From assembly GCA_003162935.1 (NCBI GenBank), contig PLUW01000115.1, positions 1 to 43,158 of the forward strand: DNA of 43,158 bases, given 5' to 3'. Below, one piece after another: positions 34,304 through 43,158 of this stretch. The DNA comes from Acidobacteriaceae bacterium (lineage in GTDB: Bacteria; Acidobacteriota; Terriglobia; Terriglobales; Acidobacteriaceae). Position 1 is the first letter of the stretch. Every line of letters starts with the position of its first letter. The position numbers and the translations under genes were made by a program. The notes below the pieces were generated by a model. It was not told where the DNA came from. It saw nothing but the letters and a program-made list of their open reading frames with translations, and did not search any database.

Positions 34304-35578
34304 ATGAAATTGGCGGAGGAGAGCTATCTTACGGATGATTTTCTTCGCCAACTGGTCAACGTCGGCGAAGTGGACATTCTCGTGGGTTTGCCCACTCACA
34401 ATAACGCCCAAACGATCGGGTCGATCGTTCAGACCATTCAGAGCGGCATCCTGCGCGGGTTTCCGCGAGAGCGAGCGGTGATCATAAATGCCGACGGGGG
34501 GTCGCGTGATGGCACTCGCGAACTGGTCACGGGCGTCTCAATCGATGACGTGCGCCCGGCTTCCAATCTGCACGCTCTGCGGACGCTGCACTCAATCAGC
34601 ACGGAGTATCCGAACAGTCCGTCGAGCGGAGCTGCGTTGCGGACGATTCTGGCTGCCGCCGAACTGCTCCGCGCCAAGGCCTGTGCGGTGCTGTCACCCA
34701 ACTCCGCGAACATCGAACGGGAATGGATCTCCAAGCTTCTAAGCCCCATTTATCGCGACGGGTTTGATCTCGTGACCCCCACCTATCGCAGGCATAAATT
34801 TGAAGGCCTGCTCATCACGAATTTGGTCTACCCGATGACTCGCGCACTCTACGGGTTAAGAATCCGCGAGGCATACTCGCCGGAGTTTGGATTCTCCGGC
34901 CGTCTCGGAAGTCAGTTCCTTGGACAACATGCCTGGAATGACGGAACGGAAGGGGCGGGAGTCGAACTCCGGTTTACCCTGGCTGCGATCACGGGACGAA
35001 ACCTCATCTGCCAGTCCTTTCTCGGAGAAAAGATGCACGTCGAGCGCCATGCCGCCGACCTGGTGCCGGCGCTGCGGGAAACTGTCGGCGCCTTGTTCTC
35101 CGCATTGGAGCCGGACTTTCCCGTCTGGAGCGCGGTGACCCACTCCCAGTCGCTACCTACGACCGGGGCGGACCATGAAGTGATTTTGGAACCGCTGCGG
35201 GTCAATCGGAAACGATTGCGAGAGATGTTCTCGAGTGGAGTTGCCGAATTGGAGTCCGTCTTTCAGTCAATTCTTTCCCTCTCCACACTGGCTGAACTCA
35301 AGCGAATCGCTGCCTTGGGAGAGGAGGAGTTTCATTACCCTCCCGAGTTGTGGGTCAGGACGGTGTACGAGTTTGCCGCCTCGTATCGGAAGTCTGTGAT
35401 CAGCCGGGATCACATTATTCAGGCCTTGGCGCCGCTGTTCCGCGGGAGGGCGTTCACGTTCCTGGTGGAGAACCGCAACGCTTCCGAGGACGAGGTCGAG
35501 AACAACATCGAAGGTTTGTGTCTTGAGTTTGAGCGATTGAAGCCGTATCTGCTGCAGCTGTGGGAATCGAGAGAGTGA
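34304..35578 (+). CDS. Glycosyltransferase, GT2/GT81-like
   Basis: The 424-aa protein has a GT-A nucleotide-sugar binding start, VDILVGLPTHNNAQTIGSIV, followed by INADGGSRDGTRELV. The C-terminal third is helical (VENNIEGLCLEFERLKPYL). The general look is of the GT81 group, which makes glucosyl- or mannosylglycerate-type compatible solutes. I cannot see a diagnostic residue for a particular acceptor, so only glycosyltransferase is certain. It is the third gene of the carbohydrate block and is followed after 7 bp by a membrane protein. Together with trehalose genes this points to osmolyte production. Confidence 0.75.
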   Translation: MKLAEESYLTDDFLRQLVNVGEVDILVGLPTHNNAQTIGSIVQTIQSGILRGFPRERAVIINADGGSRDGTRELVTGVSIDDVRPASNLHALRTLHSISTEYPNSPSSGAALRTILAAAELLRAKACAVLSPNSANIEREWISKLLSPIYRDGFDLVTPTYRRHKFEGLLITNLVYPMTRALYGLRIREAYSPEFGFSGRLGSQFLGQHAWNDGTEGAGVELRFTLAAITGRNLICQSFLGEKMHVERHAADLVPALRETVGALFSALEPDFPVWSAVTHSQSLPTTGADHEVILEPLRVNRKRLREMFSSGVAELESVFQSILSLSTLAELKRIAALGEEEFHYPPELWVRTVYEFAASYRKSVISRDHIIQALAPLFRGRAFTFLVENRNASEDEVENNIEGLCLEFERLKPYLLQLWESRE

Positions 35579-35585
35579 GGCAACT

Positions 35586-36299
35586 ATGCGGGAAATGATT
35601 ATCAGCGAACTAAGTCAGGCGCTGCACGCGATGGCCAGAGGTTTCGCCCACTTCCTTCCTCGTCTCATCGTGATGCTGATCGTTGCCATTGTAGGCTGGG
35701 TGGTCGCGTTCGTGGCAAAAGTGGTTCTGCGCAGCATTCTGAGGCTGGTCAAGTTCGACAAGCTTTCAGAAAATGCTGGCGCCTCTCAATTGCTCGCCAA
35801 GGCCGCGCTGCCTTCAGCCACGGAAATGCTGAGCCGGTTCGTCTTCTGGGTGGCGTGGCTCGGCTTCATTCTGCTGGGTGTGAGCGTGCTCGGGATACTG
35901 GGCCTGCAAGAGCAAGTCGCAAGATTTTTTCTTTTCTTGCCGCGTCTATTCGTAGCCCTGTTCATCATGTTTTTCGGACTGCTGGCAGCTAGTTTCCTTT
36001 CTCGCGCTGCCCTCTTGGCCGCGGTGAACGCGAACATGCCTTCACCCCGGGTTTTGAGTCTCGCGGTCCGCAGCATCATCATTGTTTTCGTATTGTCGAT
36101 CGTGTTTGAAGAACTGGGTCTGGCGGAACAGACCATGCTGGTTGCCTTCGGAATTGCCTTCGGGGCCCTGATGCTCGGCTTGGCAATCGCGTTCGGCATG
36201 GGGGGCAGAGACTTGGCCAAGCGTTTTCTGGAGAAGAAGATTGTTCGCGGGAAGAAGAAAGAGGAAGAGGAGAACGAAGACGAACCGTCGCCGCTCTAG
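35586..36299 (+). CDS. Membrane protein with conserved TM-helix repeats (MscS-related)
   Basis: The 237-aa protein has about five hydrophobic helices. The first pair (HFLPRLIVMLIVAIVGWVVAFV and the linker SILRLVKFDKLSEN) matches the conserved TM-helix repeat seen in small MscS-like proteins. FLPRLFVALFIMFFGLLAASFL begins a second, similar repeat. A glycine-rich helix (LGLAIAFGMGGRDLAKRFLE) resembles the pore helix region. The beta-domain of full MscS channels is absent and the tail is highly charged (KKKEEEENEDE). A role in osmotic adaptation alongside trehalose synthesis is plausible. Its start has GAGTGAGG upstream. Confidence 0.75.
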   Translation: MREMIISELSQALHAMARGFAHFLPRLIVMLIVAIVGWVVAFVAKVVLRSILRLVKFDKLSENAGASQLLAKAALPSATEMLSRFVFWVAWLGFILLGVSVLGILGLQEQVARFFLFLPRLFVALFIMFFGLLAASFLSRAALLAAVNANMPSPRVLSLAVRSIIIVFVLSIVFEELGLAEQTMLVAFGIAFGALMLGLAIAFGMGGRDLAKRFLEKKIVRGKKKEEEENEDEPSPL

Positions 36300-36374
36300 C
36301 GCCGGAAGTGTCAGCTCGCCACCCGTTGCGGTAGGATGAAATCTCCTTCCTTCTCCATTGTGGGGGCTAACGCC

Positions 36375-38663
36375 ATGCGACTGCTCAGCATACGGCTCAT
36401 TGTTTCCCTCATCGTGTGTATCACGCTGGTCTCGCTTTCGTCCTCGTATTACGAGGTACTGGGCGAGAAGCGTGGCCTGCGCCAAGACTTGGAGCGACGC
36501 GCCGAAGTATTGGGCGAAAGCCTCGCGGGGAATGTGGAGCGCGGCCTGGAGAAAGATTCGGCGCAGGATTTGCAGAGCATCGTACAGCATTTTGGGAACC
36601 GGGAGCATCTCTCAGGATTGGCTATCTACGGTCGGCAGGGTGACTTGCTGGCTGTTACACAGGAGTTGGCATCCACGCTGACTACCGTTCCCGCCGTAAT
36701 GTCTGAAGCCTTGCGTGAGAACCGTGGAGTGGGAGCCTTTCAACGGGTGGGCGATGCCTCGTTGCATATTTACGCCCTGCCTCTTCACCAGCAAGACGAG
36801 GTCATCGGCGGCCTCGTGATTGTTCATGATGCCAGCTATATTCGGGCGGAGAGCCTTCGCATTTGGCGGGAAGCATTCCGGCGAGCGCTCATCCATGTAT
36901 TTCTGATCGTGCTGATCACGCTATTGATTGTGCGCTGGAGTATTTCCGCACCCATCGCACGTACGGCGCAGTGGATGCGAGCTTTGCGGACGGGGCGAGC
37001 CGCTTCACCCCGGCACGGCGCCGATCTGGATCTGTTTCGTCCCCTGGTGCGGGAGGTCGCCGCCTTCGCTGAAAGCCTTACCCAAGCGCGGTCGGCGGCC
37101 GAGACGGAAGCGCGCCTGCGCGACACCGGTGAATCGCAGTGGACGGCCGACCGGCTAGCCGTGCACGTGCGCGCGCGACTGGATGGTGGACGTCTTTTTG
37201 TCGTGTCGAATCGCGAGCCTTACATGCACATGCGGCGCGGCCAATCCGTGGAAGTGATGGTGCCGCCCAGCGGGGTGGTCACGGCGATCGAGCCTGTGCT
37301 GCGAGCCTGTGACGGAACCTGGATCGCCCATGGCAGTGGCGATGGCGACCTCGAAACCGTAGATGAGCACGACCGGCTGCGGGTGCCTCCGGAAGATCCC
37401 CACTATACCTTGCGCCGGGTCTGGCTCAACGAAGCGGAGGAAGAAGGCTATTACTACGGATTTGCCAACGAGGGCATCTGGCCTCTATGTCATATCGCAC
37501 ACACCCGCCCGATTTTTCGCGCAGAGGACTGGAAGTACTATCAGACCGTCAACCAAAAATTCGCCGATGCGCTGCTCGAAGAGATGAAGGACGTGGAGAA
37601 GCCCATTGTGCTAGTGCAGGATTACCACTTCGCGTTGTTGCCCCGTCTGATTAAAGAAAAAAGACCGGAGGCCAGGGTGGCTATCTTCTGGCACATTCCG
37701 TGGCCCAACCCGGACGCATTTGACATCTCACCGTGGCGGCGCGAGGTTGTAGATGGTCTGCTCGGCGCCGATCTAATTGGGTTTCACATCCAGTCGCACT
37801 GCAATAATTTCTTGCATACAGTCGATCGGGTAGTGGAATCACGCGTCGATTGGGAGCACTTTTCGGTAAGACGTCTGGATCATCTCACCCGGGTGCGACC
37901 TTTCCCCATCAGTGTGGACTTTACAGATGTGCAAGAACAGGAGGCGACGCTGGATTCCTACACTGAACGTTCCACTTTGCTCAAGGCCCTGGGGGTTGAG
38001 GCTACCTTCATGGGGGTGGGCGTAGACCGGGTCGATTACACCAAGGGCATCCTGGAGCGTTTTCTGGCCATTGAGCTTTTTCTGGAGAAGCATCCCTCCT
38101 ATCAGGGTAAGTTTACGTTCGTGCAGATTGGCGCTCCAAGCCGCAGCCACCTCAAACGCTATCACGATCTGATGCTGGAGGTGGAAGCGGAAGCCACCCG
38201 CATCAACGGGCGGTTCCAGGCGGCGAAATGGAAGCCCATCGTCTTTCTGAACCGGCAGCATAATCACGAGGAGATTCAAAGGTACTACCGCGCCGCCGAT
38301 GTGTGCCTGGTTACGTCATTACACGATGGCATGAATCTGGTGGCGAAGGAATTCGTGGCAGCCCGGCACGACGAAAGGGGTGTTCTAGTCCTGAGTTGCT
38401 TTACCGGCGCCGTCCACGAGTTGCATGACGCCTTGCAGATCAATCCCTACGACGTCGATCAGACGGCTGAGGCGATTCGCACCGCTCTGGAGATGGAGCC
38501 GGAGGAAAAAGAATCGCGCATGAGGCGCATGCGGAAGACTGTCAAGGAACACAACGTTTATCGCTGGGCAGGAACCCTCATCGCGGAACTCTGCGAGCTG
38601 CGAATGGATGCATCGGACGAAGGCAAAGAGAAACTCCGAGCGAGTGCCGCTGGCTGGGAATGA
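36375..38663 (+). CDS. otsA: Membrane sensor-HAMP-like N-terminus fused to trehalose-6-phosphate synthase
   Basis: The protein is 762 aa from ATG 36375; ATG 36336 would add 13 residues. Roughly residues 1-22 form a TM helix ([17 protein letters not shown]). A presumably extracytoplasmic domain spans ~23-165, then a second TM helix ([16 protein letters not shown]) and a HAMP-like coil ([17 protein letters not shown]). The remainder, from about [13 protein letters not shown], is a GT20 trehalose-phosphate synthase with [11 protein letters not shown]-like [55 protein letters not shown] and the synthase core. It makes trehalose-6-phosphate from UDP- or ADP-glucose and glucose-6-phosphate. A membrane sensory front end on OtsA suggests direct control by an external or membrane signal. 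Confidence 0.88.
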   Translation: MRLLSIRLIVSLIVCITLVSLSSSYYEVLGEKRGLRQDLERRAEVLGESLAGNVERGLEKDSAQDLQSIVQHFGNREHLSGLAIYGRQGDLLAVTQELASTLTTVPAVMSEALRENRGVGAFQRVGDASLHIYALPLHQQDEVIGGLVIVHDASYIRAESLRIWREAFRRALIHVFLIVLITLLIVRWSISAPIARTAQWMRALRTGRAASPRHGADLDLFRPLVREVAAFAESLTQARSAAETEARLRDTGESQWTADRLAVHVRARLDGGRLFVVSNREPYMHMRRGQSVEVMVPPSGVVTAIEPVLRACDGTWIAHGSGDGDLETVDEHDRLRVPPEDPHYTLRRVWLNEAEEEGYYYGFANEGIWPLCHIAHTRPIFRAEDWKYYQTVNQKFADALLEEMKDVEKPIVLVQDYHFALLPRLIKEKRPEARVAIFWHIPWPNPDAFDISPWRREVVDGLLGADLIGFHIQSHCNNFLHTVDRVVESRVDWEHFSVRRLDHLTRVRPFPISVDFTDVQEQEATLDSYTERSTLLKALGVEATFMGVGVDRVDYTKGILERFLAIELFLEKHPSYQGKFTFVQIGAPSRSHLKRYHDLMLEVEAEATRINGRFQAAKWKPIVFLNRQHNHEEIQRYYRAADVCLVTSLHDGMNLVAKEFVAARHDERGVLVLSCFTGAVHELHDALQINPYDVDQTAEAIRTALEMEPEEKESRMRRMRKTVKEHNVYRWAGTLIAELCELRMDASDEGKEKLRASAAGWE

Positions 38664-38670
38664 GGAACAT

Positions 38671-39501
38671 GTGGTTGTACCCACGGTCCATTCAAGCATA
38701 GTCGAGCAGTTCATGAACGCGGTGGCACAGTCGCCGGCTTCGGCGCTTCTGCTTGACTATGACGGTACTCTCGCGCCATTTTGCCTCAATCGCCAGCAGG
38801 CTCTGCCCTATCCGGGAGTGACCGCGCTCCTACAGGAAATCATCGCCAATGGCCGCACGCGTGTTGTCATCATCACAGGTCGAAACGCCCATGAGATCCT
38901 CCCGCTGCTTGTGGTTCACCCCCGTCCTGAGATCTGGGGATGCCATGGGTTGGAGCGGTTGAGAAAGGATGGAACCTGCGAGACACCCCGCATCGAAGAG
39001 CCTGTGCTACACGCCCTGGCTGATGCAGATCAGTGGTTACGGTATCAGGGGCTGCACAACCGGGCCGAATTCAAAACCGGTTCCGTCGCTCTCCATTGGC
39101 GTGGGCTGGACGAAGCGACGGCGGCGGAAATTCGCGGCCAGGTTCTGGTGGGCTGGCTCCCCATCGCGCAAACTACGCCAATGGAACTGCTGGAGTTCGA
39201 TGGCGGTATTGAAATGCGCATGCCGGCCCGTGACAAGGGGGATGCGGTCCGCATCCTTCTGGATGAAATCGGCCCGGGGGTTCCCGTCGCCTACCTGGGG
39301 GATGACTTGACCGACGAGCGGGCTTTCCTCTCTCTTGGCACCCTAGGCCTAAGCATCCTGGTACGCCCCGCATGGCGCGAAACCGCAGCTGCCCTGTGGA
39401 TCAGGCCGCCAGAAGAATTGCGGGAGTTTCTGACACTGTGGCTACAAGCCTGTCGTGGGGGGCCGCTTCGCGCAAGGACAGAGTCTTCTGGTCCTAAATG
39501 A
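38671..39501 (+). CDS. otsB: Trehalose-6-phosphate phosphatase
   Basis: The product is 276 aa if started at GTG 38671, which has GAGGA just upstream and follows the otsA stop by 7 bp; an ATG at 38608 would overlap otsA by 56 bp. HAD-family motifs are clear: LLLDYDGTLAPF (nucleophile and acid Asp), VIITGRNAHEI, and the metal-binding AYLGDDLTDERAFLSL. ELLEFDGGIEMRMP and KGDAVRILLDEI match the cap/phosphatase transition of OtsB. It removes phosphate from trehalose-6-phosphate made by the preceding fusion enzyme. It is the last gene of the block, before repeat copy 3. Confidence 0.92.
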   Translation: MVVPTVHSSIVEQFMNAVAQSPASALLLDYDGTLAPFCLNRQQALPYPGVTALLQEIIANGRTRVVIITGRNAHEILPLLVVHPRPEIWGCHGLERLRKDGTCETPRIEEPVLHALADADQWLRYQGLHNRAEFKTGSVALHWRGLDEATAAEIRGQVLVGWLPIAQTTPMELLEFDGGIEMRMPARDKGDAVRILLDEIGPGVPVAYLGDDLTDERAFLSLGTLGLSILVRPAWRETAAALWIRPPEELREFLTLWLQACRGGPLRARTESSGPK

Positions 39502-39607
39502 GTGCGGTTTGCTCGTCAGTCGGGAGCCAACCGAAACTAGACTGGCCGATTACCTCACATCATTGCGCGAACCATTGAAGTCAAGTCGCCTTCGCCTTCG
39601 CCAAGTG

Positions 39608-40003
39608 ATCGGTTTTTGACCGCATTTCCTTCGCCTCTGGAAATCATCGAAACCGGACTGCCGATTCACCGATCAGAGAAGATGCAGGCTGTAGACGCGA
39701 GGAGGCCCAGGCCGGGCATTCTCTCCAGTCCGGTCTAACTAGAAAGAATCGCAAATTGGCGGCCTTTTCGCGAGGATTTCAACGAACTGCGGAGAGAGTT
39801 CGCATCCGTCCAGACTGCGTGGCGGAGAGAAAGACATTCGAACCCTCGGTACAGGTCTGAATCGTGCAAGAGCCCACACGTCCGTAACTTACAGGGAATC
39901 AATCACTTCAGGATTCTCCGCAGACTGCCCGCCTACCGCGCAGTCGTGCTAAATAGTGCGGTTCATGACACCTCGCAAACGCGAATGGTTGGCGATTCTG
40001 TGG
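39608..40003 (+). repeat. tRNA-Ser-flank repeat, copy 3 (right border of trehalose block)
   Basis: This copy lies in the same orientation as copy 2 at 30383-30782, beginning ATCGGTTTTTGACCGCATTT and ending GGCGATTCTGTGG. The antisense tRNA-Ser-like part starts about 39820 (TGGCGGAGAG, ATTCGAACCCTCGG). The two copies bracket the malQ-otsB block as direct repeats, about 8.8 kb apart. Divergence is substantial, so any insertion is old. Confidence 0.75.
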
Positions 40004-40448
40004 CTAGAAGTGGTCACTTTGGATGTTTTTCTCGGCTGAGTTGGTTAGCGCTGACTGCCTGCTCTAGCGCACAGTCAGACTCTAAAAACCGTCACCGAGA
40101 GCTCTGGGCAGATGACGGGAAAACCGGAAGTAGTCAGTGTCAACTTCCGCTGACAGGTCATTTCACTCAAAACCCGCCAATGAGCGAAATAGAGATGTTT
40201 CGACAACAGACCTCTGGAGCCGCCGCGAACCTCGTGCGTCTGCGCCAGTTGAGTTCACAAACCGGCCCCCGTTTTGCGACTGCAAGTAGTTGCATATTGA
40301 CAGGGCAACCTCCGCGAGACATAATCGCCTCCACCTTTGTGGGGTGCCTTGCGGTCACACCTGTTCTCGAAGCAATCGGGGAGATTACGAGCAGTTCTTT
40401 CTGGGCAAAAAGGAATTCCAACCTAAAGACACGAGGAGCAAACCGAAA
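40004..40448. other. Gene-free region upstream of the zincin-like gene
   Basis: No supportable gene is seen. An open frame at 39946-40452 begins inside repeat copy 3 and has low-complexity, non-protein-like composition, so I reject it. A purine-rich segment just before 40449 (ACGAGGAGCA) is a good ribosome binding site for the next gene. Confidence 0.5.
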
Positions 40449-41621
40449 ATGAAACATCCGATAGAAAAGTATCCCATTGGTTACGCCCTGTTGGTGGTCG
40501 CGGCAGTCGCGACAATTGGCGTGCAACATCTTTTGGCCCAGGAAGCGGCGGCGGAGCTTCCCGGCTATTACCTAACGATACCGTGGACCGAAGGTACCGC
40601 TGCCGACGCGTTGGCCCAGTCCCAGGCGGGTGGCACGGTTCCGATGGTCTCGTACAGCATTACCGCAAGCAAAGACGGTAATACTTACGCCGGAGTCTTC
40701 GCGGGAGGGGATTTTGAAACGGGCGTAAGCACCAAGATTCCGGTTGTGGTGGTTCCACTCAAACTGATAATCGGCAACTCAGTTTTCGATCCGAGCAAAG
40801 ATAACTCGTGCGACGGAAACGCTTCCGCTCTGAGCCGGTTCAAGAAGTCGCCGCTCGTTGTCCATTCGCCGCTCACATTCAACGGTGTCGGAGTGGGCAC
40901 GACCCAGTACTCGGACGGCTTCATGCGCGCCGAATTCTGGAGCATTATCAATAACAAATTTCACAATTACCTGTCTCCGATCAAATATGCCAAGGAGATC
41001 ACCGTCACAGCCGATTCATCCGTGGGCACTACGTATTCCTCCGGATGCAGCGAACTGGGCATCGTGTCCAATGGCGCGTTTGCGAGTTTCCTGGGCGGTG
41101 AGGTTACTACGCTGCAACAAGATGGCATAGTCAGCCCCACGGAATTCGTAATCTTTCTGGTCAAGAACCTCGTGCAGTCGGGCGCCGAACCGCCAACTGT
41201 CAGCAACTGCTGCATTCTCGGCTTCCATACCGCGCAGGGCAGCCCCGCTCAGACCTGGGGGATCATGGATTACGATACGAGCGGAGATTTCGGCTCCGGC
41301 ACACATGACGTTTCCGTCGCGAGCCACGAAATCGACGAATGGATGAACGACCCTCTCGGGAATAATCCGACGCCGGCTTGGGGGAATATCGGCCAGGTAA
41401 GCGGCTGCCAGGACAACTTTGAGGTCGGCGATCCTCTCAGCGGGACGCTGATGCCCACGATTGATCTGAACGGCTACTCGTACCATTTGCAGGAACTGGC
41501 CTTCTTCAGCTGGTACTACAACGCAGACGGCGTTGCCTCTTATGGCACGGGTGGAGAGTTTTCCGGGAACGGCACATTCAAGGGACCATCGAAGGCCTGT
41601 CCTCCGGGCGGCACCTACTAA
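40449..41621 (+). CDS. Secreted putative zinc metalloprotease-like protein
   Basis: The product is 390 aa from ATG 40449, with AGGAG upstream and a signal peptide (YALLVVAAVATIGVQHLLAQEA). The central and C-terminal part is Gly/Ser-rich and beta-like. ASHEIDEWMNDP carries an HExxxW/HE-type zincin-like motif, followed by GCQDNFEVGDPL where another metal ligand or acidic residue could lie. Several cysteines (SCDGN, SGCSELG, NCCILG, SGCQD) suggest disulfides, consistent with export. I do not recognise a named family; similar secreted proteins are frequent in Acidobacteria. Peptidase activity is a prediction from the single motif. Confidence 0.65.
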   Translation: MKHPIEKYPIGYALLVVAAVATIGVQHLLAQEAAAELPGYYLTIPWTEGTAADALAQSQAGGTVPMVSYSITASKDGNTYAGVFAGGDFETGVSTKIPVVVVPLKLIIGNSVFDPSKDNSCDGNASALSRFKKSPLVVHSPLTFNGVGVGTTQYSDGFMRAEFWSIINNKFHNYLSPIKYAKEITVTADSSVGTTYSSGCSELGIVSNGAFASFLGGEVTTLQQDGIVSPTEFVIFLVKNLVQSGAEPPTVSNCCILGFHTAQGSPAQTWGIMDYDTSGDFGSGTHDVSVASHEIDEWMNDPLGNNPTPAWGNIGQVSGCQDNFEVGDPLSGTLMPTIDLNGYSYHLQELAFFSWYYNADGVASYGTGGEFSGNGTFKGPSKACPPGGTY

Positions 41622-41758
41622 CGCCCAGGGGCTGCTTTGACGTTCCGGGCGGCGGTGCGGAGTCAAGAAGCACCGTCGCTCGGAATTGAGGGTCCTCTTC
41701 CCATGGGCGTGGGCCGCCGTGATCGTCAAGGGGAGCGCTAATCCGGTCGGGAGATCCT

Positions 41759-42712
41759 ATGAGTAAGTGGGTTCCAGCGCTTGCCGCGTTTTTGTTCACA
41801 ATGGCCGGCGCTGCGGGCTCCGGCCAGCGGTCTCCCGGAACCGACAGTTTCCTCTTCTCGAACAACGACTCCCCTGCATTTATCAATAGCGTGACGTTCT
41901 ACACAATCGGATCGGGCGGCCTGCCGGTGCGGACCGCGGCCGTTTCCACCGGCGGAATGGGCGTGGGCGGCGGCTTTTTCGCGGCGTCGCGGCTGCTGGT
42001 CGTTCCGGCAGGCTCGATCATTTGCGTCTTTGCTTCCGATGCTGGAACCGGCGACATCGCGGGCATCGATGCGAGCACACAGACCGTGACCGGCAATTTC
42101 GCCGCCTCTTCGTCGGACATTGGCCTGGCCAACGGCATTGGCATGGCCGCGAACGGTTCTTATCTTTATGCCAGCTATTCCACCTCGAGCACGATCGGCA
42201 CCTTCAGCATCGAGGCCGGCTGTGAGTTGAGCTTCGTGAGCGATATCCTGGCGTTCGGGCTCAATAACGGCGATGTTACCGGAATGGCGGTGCACGGAAA
42301 TCTGCTGGTGGTGACTTACGGCGACGGGTCGATCGGGACGTTTGATATCACCGGCGGCGCGCCGGTTTCGAATAACGACACCCGGTTTTCGACAGGTTCA
42401 CGGGAAGACCATTTTCCCAACGGAGTCGATATCACGGCTGACGGCCATTTCGCGATTTTCGGCGACGCCTCGACCGTGGGCACGGTCGAGATCGCGAACA
42501 TCTCAAGCGGCAAACTGACGAATACCATCCCCTATGACGTGACTACGGGCTGGAACTCCGGCTCGGTTCGCCTGAGCCCCGACGAGAGCGTCATCTTCGT
42601 CACCAACAGTTCTTCGGGGCAGGTGACGGCGGCATTTTTCGACAAAAAAGCGATTCATCTGGCCGACCGTGCTGACGATTGTGATGGTGCAGAGAGCGTT
42701 TGCAGGGGATGA
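41759..42712 (+). CDS. Secreted beta-propeller-like protein with odd 3' end
   Basis: The 317-aa protein has a signal peptide (VPALAAFLFTMAGAAGSGQ) and repeated beta-rich units of the lactonase/YVTN-propeller kind. Examples are NGIGMAANGSYLYASYS, VTGMAVHGNLLVVTYGDGSIGTFD and GSVRLSPDESVIFVTNSSSGQ. After VTAAFFDKK the sequence changes abruptly to ADRADDCDGAESVCRG, which does not continue a propeller blade. The DNA there reads in another frame as a hydrophobic leader-like segment. The gene therefore seems to have lost its true C-terminus by recombination or frameshift near 42640-42660. The role is unknown; it follows the zincin-like gene by 137 bp. Confidence 0.65.
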   Translation: MSKWVPALAAFLFTMAGAAGSGQRSPGTDSFLFSNNDSPAFINSVTFYTIGSGGLPVRTAAVSTGGMGVGGGFFAASRLLVVPAGSIICVFASDAGTGDIAGIDASTQTVTGNFAASSSDIGLANGIGMAANGSYLYASYSTSSTIGTFSIEAGCELSFVSDILAFGLNNGDVTGMAVHGNLLVVTYGDGSIGTFDITGGAPVSNNDTRFSTGSREDHFPNGVDITADGHFAIFGDASTVGTVEIANISSGKLTNTIPYDVTTGWNSGSVRLSPDESVIFVTNSSSGQVTAAFFDKKAIHLADRADDCDGAESVCRG

Positions 42713-43158
42713 TGCGAGCGGTCCCGTTCCATTCCGGGTGGATGTCGCAGCACTTCACGACCTACTCAATGACGATAGAAGACAAGTTATGGAGTGCATC
42801 TCTAGCGACACGGTTCGTCTACGAAGGCTCAGCAGTTCACTTCGTGCGGACATCACTGCCTTTGCAGATGGGCGACAAAACTGTGCAAGGTAGTGTGTAT
42901 CAGGCCGAGGAGAAACCAGACGTCTTTTACGTCGTGAATGGTGACGCCATGTTGAAGTTGGGCACAACGTGGGCCTACAACCCCGGTGTTGGCCGGGCGG
43001 AGCTACGAAAGCAATTAGAGAGTGGAGGCAAGAGTGTATCCGCTAGCGTCCCGGCGAAGAATTCGGTCTTATCGAGCGACTGGATCGGTTTGACCGTCGA
43101 AGGCCAAGAGAAAACGGTGCGGCGGCGAAGTTCATCTCGTGGTGCCGCCCAACTCCAG
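42709..43158 (+). CDS. Unrecognised gene, 3' end beyond window
   Basis: One frame is open from a TGA at 42682 to the window end and reads like protein: TTYSMTIEDKLWSASLATRF, then KPDVFYVVNGDAMLKLGTTW and SSDWIGLTVEGQEKTV. Starts at 42709, 42742 or 42769 are all possible and no strong ribosome binding site decides. I do not recognise the family. A competing shorter frame (42669-42893) overlaps its 5' part; the longer frame has the more convincing composition. The gene may be the intact side of the rearrangement suspected at the end of the preceding propeller gene. Confidence 0.45.
   Translation, partial: MMRAVPFHSGWMSQHFTTYSMTIEDKLWSASLATRFVYEGSAVHFVRTSLPLQMGDKTVQGSVYQAEEKPDVFYVVNGDAMLKLGTTWAYNPGVGRAELRKQLESGGKSVSASVPAKNSVLSSDWIGLTVEGQEKTVRRRSSSRGAAQLQ

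Noticed and set aside
39946-40452. 168-codon open frame upstream of the zincin-like gene
   Set aside because: It starts inside repeat copy 3, has Ser/Thr/Gln-rich random-like composition and overlaps the next gene start.
42669-42893. 74-codon open frame at the window end
   Set aside because: It overlaps a longer and more protein-like frame (42709 to end). It may be a leader-peptide fragment left by rearrangement, so it is mentioned only as such.

Overview
The window reads as a chromosomal segment from an acidobacterium, probably near the Terriglobia peat lineages that carry dissimilatory sulfur genes ('Candidatus Sulfotelmatobacter'-like). This is inferred from a very large Oar-type TonB-dependent receptor with a carboxypeptidase-like N-terminal domain, a TolB-like propeller, membrane-anchored zinc-finger/TPR/CHAT proteins, GC-rich coding DNA, and a complete dsr locus. 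No 16S rRNA or other phylogenetic marker is present, so the lineage is an inference.

Layout. 1-1855: 3' part of threonine 3-dehydrogenase, tRNA-Ser(UGA), and a decayed c-heme-type gene with an in-frame TAG. 2159-7553: a sigma factor, a giant zinc-finger/TM/TPR/CHAT caspase-like protein, and a large unrecognised protein, all on the same strand. 7878-9115 (minus): an Rrf2 regulator without cluster cysteines and a precorrin-2 dehydrogenase. 9603-21951 (plus): one compact operon dsrA-dsrB-dsrL-dsrC-(RsbRD-like)-dsrM-K-J-O-P-cobA(SUMT)-dsrD-dsrN, mostly with ATGA or 1-30 bp overlaps. 21954-25651 (minus): cysteine desulfurase, a short pyruvate-kinase-like protein and a PAPS sulfotransferase. 25873-30258 (plus): TonB receptor and TolB-like propeller protein. 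30987-39501 (plus): an alpha-glucan/trehalose block (malQ, treS-like GH13, a glycosyltransferase, a membrane protein, a sensor-OtsA fusion, otsB), lying between two direct copies of a ~400-bp repeat. 40449-43158: secreted proteins and a gene running off the end.

How it works together. The dsr operon encodes sulfite reductase (DsrAB), its sulfur-carrying partner DsrC, the membrane electron-transfer complex DsrMKJOP, the NAD(P)H-linked DsrL, the activator DsrD, and three siroheme/siroamide enzymes (SirC-like, SUMT, DsrN). dsrD with no dsrEFH favours the reductive direction, but dsrL makes disproportionation or reversible use possible. sat, apr and qmo are not in the window, so only the sulfite-to-sulfide part is seen.

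The most interesting regulatory signal is a 25-bp dyad (left half close to AATGTCTAG, right half close to ACATT, fixed spacing) upstream of rrf2, between sirC and dsrA, upstream of the cysteine desulfurase, and between the sulfotransferase and the TonB receptor. It may define an Rrf2 sulfur regulon confined to this locus. The dsrA leader also contains a terminator-like hairpin and a perfect 9-bp hairpin abutting the ribosome binding site. The best candidate for an undescribed system is the sigma / zinc-finger-TPR-CHAT / unknown-protein operon at 2.1-7.6 kb, whose architecture suggests protease-controlled sigma-factor release.
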